This document shows positions 1-4,778 of a stretch of DNA of 7,508 nt, piece by piece. The translations under genes were made by a program, and so were the position numbers. This stretch comes from JAKEGK01 sp036507695 (GTDB taxonomy: Bacteria; Pseudomonadota; Gammaproteobacteria; SZUA-152): NCBI GenBank assembly GCA_036507695.1, contig DATCIR010000140.1:1-7508 (forward strand), given 5' to 3'. The first letter of the stretch is position 1. Each line of letters opens with the position of its first letter. Under the pieces are notes generated by a model. It saw only the letters and a program-made list of their open reading frames with translations, had not been told where the DNA came from and did not search any database.

Positions 1-68
1 GCGTTGAAGCCGGCCGCCAAAGCGATAACAAAACACAAGATTTCGTATCGCGTGATTTTTCGGTGCAT
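1..68 (-). CDS. 5' end of a putative secreted or membrane protein (cut by window edge)
   Basis: An ATG at 68-66 opens a frame that stays open to the window edge and gives MHRKITRYEILCFVIALAAG followed by F, N and a split codon. Positive residues (R3, K4, R7) followed by a hydrophobic run (about residues 10-20) look like a Sec signal peptide n- and h-region, or a first membrane helix. A purine-rich GGGGAG (minus strand, 81-76) sits 7 nt before the ATG, a good ribosome binding site, which is the main reason to believe so short a frame. It follows the chitosanase gene on the same strand after a 113-bp gap with no clear terminator, so co-transcription is possible. The product cannot be identified from 22 codons. 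Confidence 0.6.
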   Translation of the reverse strand, partial: MHRKITRYEILCFVIALAAGFN

Positions 69-96
69 GGCTTCTCTCCCCTTCAACGCGCAATAT

Positions 97-114
97 TGAT
101 TACAAGAATAATCA
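97..114. repeat. Small palindrome in the leader of the partial gene
   Basis: TGATTA (97-102) and TAATCA (109-114) are perfect inverted repeats around a 6-nt centre. They lie about 30 nt upstream of the start codon of the gene at 68-1. The stem is AT-rich and has no T-tract, so it is a weak RNA hairpin at best; an operator for a dimeric regulator is an alternative. Function is unknown. Confidence 0.3.
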
Positions 115-167
115 GTCCTTTTATTGTTACCGCCCCGGTCGTCCCGCCTATTGATGACTCGCTAGTA

Positions 168-195
168 CTAAAATCCAAGTGCTAAAATCCAAGTG
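168..195. repeat. 14-bp perfect tandem duplication at the chitosanase stop codon
   Basis: The 14-mer CTAAAATCCAAGTG occurs twice head to tail (168-181 and 182-195). The second copy contains the last codons and the TAG stop of the chitosanase gene (minus strand), so the first copy is a duplicate of the gene's 3' end placed just outside it. The coding frame is not altered. It looks like a local slippage or repair duplication. Confidence 0.9.
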
Positions 196-1114
196 ACGCG
201 CGCGTGGCAGGCCCGACAATGCCATCTACCACCAATCCCTGTTGTTTTTGAAATGCGATTATCGCCCGTTCGGTACCAGGTCCGAATATTCCATCGACGA
301 CTACCTCGATATCCGCATTCGCTAATGCTTGTTGTATCGCCTTCACATTGTCACCCCGAAGGTACGGCCGCTTTACCATCAACAAGCGCTCTTCATTCGC
401 CTCCGCAGAAACCCGCACCGTAGAATGTTGCACTAACATTGATTCATCGACACGGACACCATGTACGGTAATAGGTAGCGCAAGCTGCCAATTATCGGAT
501 TGGATTATTTGCTGGAAATTATCCATCCGATACACGGTCCGTCTTAGCAATTGGTTTGAATGATTGAGAAGCCAGTTGCGACGTGTTTCAACATAATGTG
601 TAAACCAGCTTTTTTCACCCATATCTTCTAACTTGCCATGCCCGGCAATCGTCTTGTCTCGGACCAGATACCAGCTACCATGGATACGGCTATCGTAAAT
701 GATGCCGACGCCCAGCGGTATTTGTGCGTTAATGTAAGCGGCAGACTTCAAACACGGTTCCCAGTAGACACGGTCAAAAAACGCGTCCTGCACTTCCTGC
801 ATGACGGGGTCGTCTCCGGCCTCCTTCAGCAGAGCACGAAAGCCGTAATCATGGTCTAGTGTGAGATCGCGTTGTTCCAGACGCCCTAAATAGCCGGAAA
901 GTTCAGCCGCCAGATCCGCTCCTTCCTCACTACAATAATCCTTAATGAGTAAATACAAATTGCCGCTGGCTAATGTGGTCTGAGACCGGCCATAGGTTAA
1001 ATGGCCAGTATCCCCCTGTAATAACGTGACCCTGCCATAATCCCCTTTAACTCGGCCGGTTTCGAAAATATTGACAATGGCTTTAATAGTCAGCTTTTGT
1101 AAATCCGTTAACAT
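182..1114 (-). CDS. GH46 chitosanase-like enzyme with C-terminal peptidoglycan-binding domain
   Basis: The 310-residue product resembles glycoside hydrolase family 46, enzymes that hydrolyse chitosan with a Glu/Asp pair. E18 in IFETG and D35 in QGDTGHLTYGRSQ are spaced like the E22/D40 pair of Streptomyces chitosanase. The family-typical QDAFFDRVYWEP (about 109-120) and YDSRIHGSW (about 140-148) are also present, so the catalytic fold spans roughly residues 5-235. Residues about 250-310 form a PG_binding_1 module (RGDNVKAIQQAL, VDGIFGPGTERAIIAFQ, VDGIVGPATRASL). No signal peptide is visible at the N-terminus (MLTDLQKLTIK), which is odd for an enzyme acting on an external polymer. The start is supported by GGGAG (1129-1125), 10 nt upstream. 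True substrate may be chitosan, another amino-sugar polymer or peptidoglycan; the sequence cannot decide. The family call is confident, the activity less so. Confidence 0.86.
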   Translation of the reverse strand: MLTDLQKLTIKAIVNIFETGRVKGDYGRVTLLQGDTGHLTYGRSQTTLASGNLYLLIKDYCSEEGADLAAELSGYLGRLEQRDLTLDHDYGFRALLKEAGDDPVMQEVQDAFFDRVYWEPCLKSAAYINAQIPLGVGIIYDSRIHGSWYLVRDKTIAGHGKLEDMGEKSWFTHYVETRRNWLLNHSNQLLRRTVYRMDNFQQIIQSDNWQLALPITVHGVRVDESMLVQHSTVRVSAEANEERLLMVKRPYLRGDNVKAIQQALANADIEVVVDGIFGPGTERAIIAFQKQQGLVVDGIVGPATRASLGF

Positions 1115-1248
1115 GGTTATTCATCTCCCGGTGAGAGTGATTTTCGCACCTGTAATACGCAATATGAATGAGGTGTTGCAACGACCAATAGGAGGCAGCG
1201 CATGTGGGTGAATCGAAATACAGCAATCCGTCCAACCCCCGAATAGTA

Positions 1249-1298
1249 CTGTTTTGGTTGTGCCCATAGTCAACTGGAGCGGTCACGATCCAAAACAG
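1249..1298. repeat. 9-bp perfect inverted repeat upstream of the chitosanase gene
   Basis: CTGTTTTGG (1249-1257) is the exact reverse complement of CCAAAACAG (1290-1298), with 32 nt between the arms. It lies 135-184 nt upstream of the chitosanase ATG and overlaps the only promoter-like sequence there. It could be a pair of regulator sites, an RNA stem in a long leader, or a relic of a mobile element end. Confidence 0.4.
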
Positions 1299-1366
1299 CA
1301 CGCGATAAAAGAATAAATTACGGGATAATTTCCCTTCGGGAGGAAGTCTTGGTCCTCGCCATTGTA

Positions 1367-1381
1367 AGGTCTGTCAGACCT
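1367..1381. promoter_or_regulatory. 15-bp perfect palindrome, possible operator
   Basis: AGGTCTG (1367-1373), a central T (1374) and CAGACCT (1375-1381) make a perfect odd-length palindrome. With a one-base centre it cannot form a tight RNA hairpin without opening several pairs, so a binding site for a dimeric DNA-binding protein is more natural. The GGTC-GACC form loosely recalls operators of FadR-type GntR regulators. No regulator gene is nearby; the nearest gene is the chitosanase, about 250 bp away. Confidence 0.35.
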
Positions 1382-2195
1382 GAAAAGCGTGGTAAATCCC
1401 TACTGATTCGATTTGGTTTGGTAATGAACATCAGCATTCCTCCCTTTCACATGATGCTCAATAGGCAATTACATCGACTCGCTCGCAACTATTGCTTGTT
1501 ATTCAGGGACACTTGCTGAGACGATGTTAAATGCTGCTGAGTTACTCAAAGTCTACAAAAATTAATCATTTTCCAGGTTGACTATCACACCTGTCTTGTT
1601 CAGCTCAAGTAGGCAGGCGAGCAGGATAGTCAATAATTCTTTGAACTTATGTATTCAATATAGTTAATGCAACAAAAACTTGCCATACGATCACAGGGTA
1701 ATTTACGCACACTTTCAGAAATTATCATGATCTATGTCAGCCATAACTGGTCAATAAGGCACAGGGATGATTATTACTGATCTCGTTTCTACGTTGCTTG
1801 TTGTTACACAATATCGTTCCGGACAACAATTCGAACCAATGGCTCAATACAGATCTAATCTCGCTCAATTTCGAATAAACACGCCACCTTAAGTTCAGGC
1901 AATACCGAATACCGGTTACTGCGGCGGATCAATCTGGCTTTTCCCAGGCGTTGGACAAAGCGAACGCAGCTGATGGGTACCAATAGTGGCATCAATGCGA
2001 TCAACCCAGCTAAACACAAACCAGGTCAGCTGGAACGCCAAACATTCCAGAATAAAAGCGTGAAACTTGTAGAAGACCTCCGAAATAGAAAACGCTGCAA
2101 ATACTGCAGGCATTTCATGATTAATATTGGAAAGGACTCCATTGGCGCATTATGACGTATATAACTCCGTATTTTGAGACACGTCGTGCTTGTTA

Positions 2196-2613
2196 TTAAG
2201 TTTTAAATAAAGCGTTAATGATCACCCGCGCCTGCTGCTGGCTGGCGGGAGTCAATGGGCCTAACAACGGACGCCAATGTTCACTGTACCGGGCGGCGCG
2301 AGCGCCGCACCACCGCTCCCGCGGCATGGGGTTGCGCAGAAAGGCTTCATAATCCTGAAAATCCTCGCGCGTTAAGCTGGACAGGGGTTTTTGCTGTTCC
2401 AGCAAACTCTATATATAGTAGGCGCTCCGCCTCTATGCGGTAGCTGCGATAGGTCTGGGGCGAGTCCGCATACTCGCGCAACCAGCACTGAATGGCCGCC
2501 AGGTCATTGTCGGCGCCGATCTGCGGCACGTGATGCATGACACGATTGCGGCCTTCGCAGCCATCCAAATGAGCCGGCACCGCGAGGCGTTCCAGAGGGA
2601 TCGGGTAGTCCAG
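2196..2613 (-). pseudogene. Tyrosine recombinase (phage integrase family), broken N-terminal fragment
   Basis: Two minus-strand frames join into one N-terminal half of a XerC/D-like site-specific recombinase. The first (to about 2410) contains PIPLERLAVPAHLDG, then NDLAAIQCWLREYADSPQTY and RSYRIEAERLL. The second resumes at LLEQQKPLSSLTREDFQDYE and runs through WRPLLGPLTPASQQQA and VIINALF. The expected continuous text around the join is of the type EAERLLLWALLEQQKPLSSL, so one extra base near 2406-2417, beside a TATATATA tract, shifted the frame. The second frame ends at a TAA right after NALFKT, where relatives continue into the catalytic domain; the Arg-His-Arg-Tyr catalytic half is absent. 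No plausible start codon precedes the conserved N-terminus; the frame is open upstream to a TGA at 2679-2677. Only the SAM-like DNA-binding core remains, so it cannot recombine DNA. Family recognised from memory of the sequence pattern. Confidence 0.78.
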
Positions 2614-2671
2614 AGTAGTCCCTTCTATTTCAGTAGGGTGTATCGCGCAAACGCCTGGCGCGGAGTATAAA

Positions 2672-2702
2672 TGGTGTCAGTGCCGACTGGCGCTTACTTA
2701 AG
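2672..2702. repeat. REP-like imperfect palindromic motif
   Basis: The stretch begins TGGTGTCAG (2672-2680) and continues into an imperfect palindrome, AGCGCC-AGTC-GGCACT read on the minus strand, with one mismatch per arm. The same 9-mer TGGTGTCAG opens the structured spacer at 4584-4592. Shared short palindromic cores in spacers are typical of REP-type elements mobilised by REP-associated tyrosine transposases, but only two partial copies are visible here, so this is tentative. Confidence 0.3.
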
Positions 2703-2817
2703 CCCCTTGAATTCCAACACCCTTAAAACCAGCTATCACACCAATCGGCGGGTTAAATGACCGCGTTCGCCGGGAGGCAGGCCAGGGGACGGGAGGACGG
2801 ACGTGGTTATTTGGCGC

Positions 2818-2860
2818 AAAAAAACGCGGCCTCCCGGTCGGGAAGGCCGCGTTTGTTTTT
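2818..2860. terminator. Bidirectional Rho-independent terminator
   Basis: CGCGGCC (2825-2831) pairs perfectly with GGCCGCG (2845-2851), and inner bases extend the stem (T2832-A2844, CCC with GGG around one bulged A). The stem is flanked by seven As (2818-2824) and TTTGTTTTT (2852-2860), so it has a U-tract when transcribed in either direction. On the minus strand it lies about 92 nt past the stop of the propeller gene and most likely ends its transcript. Confidence 0.9.
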
Positions 2861-2951
2861 CTTACGTCTGACTGGCAGGTGAGACGCTGTGCCGCCGCCA
2901 CCCGCTACGCGCCGGGACCCGGCTGGGACACCGGCGCGTACGATCAGTGGG

Positions 2952-4298
2952 TTACCGCGCCCGAACGAAAGCTTGTGTCAGACCGTTATAGCCGTCGGTT
3001 ACCAGGTTAGTGGAGTTGGAGGTAAAACCGATGAACAGGCCGTTGCCGCTAATGACCCCATCAGTGTGGCCGGCGTCACCCTGTTGGCCGGCGTTGCCGA
3101 CGCTGACGCGCGTAGTGGTGTTCGTGGTGCGGTCGCGCATAAAGGTGTCGGCGAGTTCGTTGGTGTCACCCGTCACCAGGTTGGGGGCGTAGGACGTGAA
3201 CGCGACGTAGCGGCCGTCGTTACTGATACTGGGCTTAACGCTGCCGAGCTCGCCGGTGGGAGTCTGGGCACCGCTGCTGCTGACGCTGACCCGCGTGGTG
3301 GTGTTCAGGGTGCGGTCACGCACAAACACGTCTTCCGCCACGTTGGTGTCGCCGGCAACCAGGTTGGTCGCCAGGGACGAGAACACTACGTAACGGCCGT
3401 CATTGCTGATTCTGCCCATGTAGCTGTAGCTGTTGGCCTGGCCGCCGGCATTGGTCAGGCTGACGCGGCGGGTGGTGGCGCCGGTAACATCGCGCACGAA
3501 CAGGTCTGGCGAACCGTTGGTATCGCCGGCAACCAGGTTAGTGGCGTTGGAGGTAAACAATACATAACGGCCATCGCCGCTGATGGAGGGACCCGGATCG
3601 CGGAACGAGGTGTTATTGCCCTGCCCACCGGCGTTTCTGACACTGACACGAATAGTGATGTTGGAGGTCACATCACGGCGAAACATGTCAGGACGCGCAT
3701 TGGTGTCGCCCGCCACGAGGTTGCTCGCCAGTGAAGTGAAGGCGATGAAGCGGCCGTCATTGCTGATCGAGGGCTCATTGCTGGAGGCATTCCCCTGCAC
3801 GCCGCCCGTGCTGCGGCTCACATGGACCGTAGTTTTAGCCAGGGTATCGTAACGAAAGATCTGGTAGGCAGTAGTAGTCGATGTTGACACCAGGTTGGTG
3901 GCCGCCGATTGATATGCGATATAGCGGCCGTCACGGCTGATGGTGGGATTTCCCGAAGTTTGATTAGCCTGTACGCCACCGGCGCCGAGGTTCACCCGTA
4001 CCGTGGTGCCCAGCAGGCGGTCGCGCAGGAAGATGTCATTGTGGCAATTGGTGTCGTTGGGCACCAGATTGGTCGCGCCGCTTGCGAATACCATGTAACG
4101 GCCGTCAGCACTGATGGCCATACTATCGACTGTACCCCCGCTAAAGCAAGTGCCGGAAGCCAGTTCTCCTGCCGTGTTGCGGCTATCAAGTGTGGTGCCC
4201 GCCGCGGACGCCGCACCGCTGATGCACAGCCCAAACATGCCGCACGCCAACGCGGTGAAACCGATATTCCTGCCCCGACTAATTGCCCTTTTCATCAT
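2952..4298 (-). CDS. Secreted seven-bladed beta-propeller protein (PD40/TolB-like repeats)
   Basis: The start chosen is the first of two adjacent ATGs (4298-4296 or 4295-4293), because AGAGGA (4310-4305) lies 6 nt upstream. An upstream TTG at 4331 would add 11 residues but has no such site. The 448-residue product begins with a Sec signal peptide: basic MMKRAISRGR, a hydrophobic core to about residue 28, and a likely cut after ASA (30-32). The rest is seven repeats of about 58-60 residues with the core SISNDGRYVAFTS.ATNLV.GDTN, then D.FVRDR..NTTTRVSV, the PD40/WD40-like signature also found in TolB. The last repeat stops at FVRAR, and the mature N-terminus (TTLDSRNTAGELASG) matches the missing end of a repeat, which suggests velcro-style ring closure. 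The only mature cysteines, C51 and C85, lie in blade 1. Likely periplasmic or secreted; ligand unknown. It lacks TolB's N-terminal domain, so it should not be called tolB. Confidence 0.9.
   Translation of the reverse strand: MMKRAISRGRNIGFTALACGMFGLCISGAASAAGTTLDSRNTAGELASGTCFSGGTVDSMAISADGRYMVFASGATNLVPNDTNCHNDIFLRDRLLGTTVRVNLGAGGVQANQTSGNPTISRDGRYIAYQSAATNLVSTSTTTAYQIFRYDTLAKTTVHVSRSTGGVQGNASSNEPSISNDGRFIAFTSLASNLVAGDTNARPDMFRRDVTSNITIRVSVRNAGGQGNNTSFRDPGPSISGDGRYVLFTSNATNLVAGDTNGSPDLFVRDVTGATTRRVSLTNAGGQANSYSYMGRISNDGRYVVFSSLATNLVAGDTNVAEDVFVRDRTLNTTTRVSVSSSGAQTPTGELGSVKPSISNDGRYVAFTSYAPNLVTGDTNELADTFMRDRTTNTTTRVSVGNAGQQGDAGHTDGVISGNGLFIGFTSNSTNLVTDGYNGLTQAFVRAR
3036..4110. repeat. Seven in-gene DNA repeats encoding propeller blades
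   Basis: On the plus strand the core CGGCCGTCATTGCTGAT (reverse complement of the ISNDGRY codons) recurs with small changes near 3039, 3211, 3394, 3568, 3751, 3924 and 4099, a spacing of about 172-183 bp. The copies remain similar in DNA as well as protein, which fits growth by internal duplication. Such repeats can recombine and change blade number. Confidence 0.75.
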
Positions 4299-4304
4299 AA
4301 AAAA

Positions 4305-4310
4305 TCCTCT
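4305..4310 (-). promoter_or_regulatory. Ribosome binding site deciding the propeller start
   Basis: AGAGGA on the minus strand is followed by six Ts and then ATGATG. The 6-nt spacing to the first ATG favours that start over the in-frame TTG at 4331, which would place this site inside the coding region. Confidence 0.7.
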
Positions 4311-4325
4311 ACTTTGTTGTTTTAT

Positions 4326-4341
4326 GGCCAACCGTTTGGCC
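4326..4341. promoter_or_regulatory. Hairpin in the propeller gene's 5' leader
   Basis: GGCCAA (4326-4331) and TTGGCC (4336-4341) form a perfect 6-bp stem with a 4-nt loop. The element lies 15 nt upstream of the ribosome binding site of the propeller gene. It could stabilise the mRNA 5' end, modulate translation, or be an operator palindrome. There is no T-run after it on the minus strand that would make it an attenuator. Confidence 0.4.
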
Positions 4342-4453
4342 GAAATTTGGAATTGAGGAGTCTACCGGAGAAATGTGAACTTCGGAAGGTGGAACAGTAG
4401 TTTTTTTGAGCGGCCGCGGAAAATCAGCGCCCAACCGATGAAAAGTATAAGGA

Positions 4454-4485
4454 AGTATAAATGCCCTTTTTTACGGGCCGGTCAA
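4454..4485 (-). promoter_or_regulatory. Weak sigma-70-like promoter candidate for the propeller gene
   Basis: On the minus strand TTGACC (4485-4480) is followed 20 nt later by TATACT (4459-4454). Each box is close to consensus, but the spacer is longer than the usual 16-18 nt. A second TATACT follows at 4449-4444 because AAGTATAA is repeated 10 bp apart on the plus strand (4443-4450, 4453-4460). It would give a leader of about 150 nt carrying the GGCCAA hairpin. Confidence 0.25.
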
Positions 4486-4587
4486 CGCCTAATTCACCGG
4501 TTACGAGGAGCCACGCGCTCCGCCACCACCCACCTCGCGATGTTAACCTTGTCCTTCTGCTAACCTTCGGCTTTGCGAATACCTGGT

Positions 4588-4630
4588 GTCAGGCCTTGCA
4601 CCTGACGAGTACTGTGCCATGCCCGGCACA
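4588..4630. repeat. Two adjacent perfect hairpins in the tyrosinase-propeller spacer
   Basis: GTCAGG (4588-4593) pairs with CCTGAC (4601-4606) across a 7-nt loop, and TGTGCC (4613-4618) pairs with GGCACA (4625-4630) across a 6-nt loop. Neither is followed by a T-tract. The first begins with TGGTGTCAG, shared with the REP-like motif near 2672. They directly precede the large hairpin at 4639-4694, so the whole stretch looks like a structured unit, either a REP/BIME-type element or part of an RNA. Confidence 0.5.
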
Positions 4631-4638
4631 CACGCCTG

Positions 4639-4694
4639 ATCCAGCGGCAGAAAAGACCAGCGATTTCTGGCTGTTTCTGTCCGCTGGATTTTTT
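4639..4694 (+). terminator. Long hairpin plus T-tract, an orphan plus-strand terminator
   Basis: ATCCAGCGG (4639-4647) pairs perfectly with CCGCTGGAT (4681-4689). The stem continues with CAGAAA (4648-4653) against TTTCTG (4674-4679) past one bulged T, and an inner CCAG/CTGG stem (4657-4660, 4667-4670) caps it. Six Ts (4689-4694) follow, the layout of an intrinsic terminator for plus-strand transcription. No plus-strand gene is recognised upstream: the open frame 4461-4700 overlaps the hairpin and has no family resemblance. On the minus strand the stem is not followed by a T-run, so it is a poor terminator for the tyrosinase gene. Confidence 0.6.
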
Positions 4695-4778
4695 GGCTAG
4701 CGGCTTCTTCCACCTGGTATTCTGAACGCATTGAATAAACTTCCGGTTTAATCCGCGTATTCGTGGTGAGTAATGATC

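Larger units (their letters stand above)
1115..2195. other. About 1.1 kb gene-poor, AT-richer spacer
   Basis: No convincing protein gene was found on either strand. The longest open frames (minus 1301-1083, minus 2113-1916, plus 1973-2155) have no good ribosome binding site and no recognisable motif. The first also overlaps the chitosanase start out of frame. The stretch holds a 9-bp inverted repeat (1249-1298) and a 15-bp palindrome (1367-1381), described separately. A weak minus-strand promoter-like pair (TTGACT at 1271-1266, TACTAT about 19 nt further on) lies about 130 nt upstream of the chitosanase start. The region joins the truncated end of a recombinase remnant, so it may be decayed mobile DNA. 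Confidence 0.5.

Noticed and set aside
1083..1301. Minus-strand open frame of 72 codons
   Set aside because: It overlaps the start of the chitosanase gene out of frame, has no Shine-Dalgarno site and resembles nothing known to me.
1322..1341. Alternating GGGA/TCCC/GGGA segments as a riboswitch-like switch
   Set aside because: Stems of only 4 bp with no downstream gene on either strand; chance is the simplest explanation.
1916..2155. Opposed open frames of 65 (minus) and 60 (plus) codons
   Set aside because: Neither has a convincing start context or motif; they mirror each other over the same DNA and may be decayed sequence.
2889..3734. Plus-strand open frame of 281 codons
   Set aside because: It is the antisense shadow of the propeller gene; its apparent repeats come from the repeated blades, and it has no ribosome binding site or recognisable family.
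2952..4298. Calling the propeller protein TolB
   Set aside because: It has PD40-type blades but seven long repeats, no TolB N-terminal domain and no tol-pal neighbours.
4299..4331. TTG start extending the propeller protein by 11 residues
   Set aside because: The best ribosome binding site (4310-4305) lies inside that extension, 6 nt before ATGATG, and the extension would lengthen the signal peptide n-region without benefit.
4461..4700. Plus-strand open frame of 79 codons ending at the terminator-like hairpin
   Set aside because: Its position before the T-tract is suggestive, but it runs through all three hairpins, lacks a ribosome binding site and shows no recognisable domain. A non-coding transcript is more plausible.
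4736..4750. TAAAC/GTTTA hairpin as terminator of the tyrosinase gene
   Set aside because: The stem is short and AT-rich with no T-tract on the minus strand.
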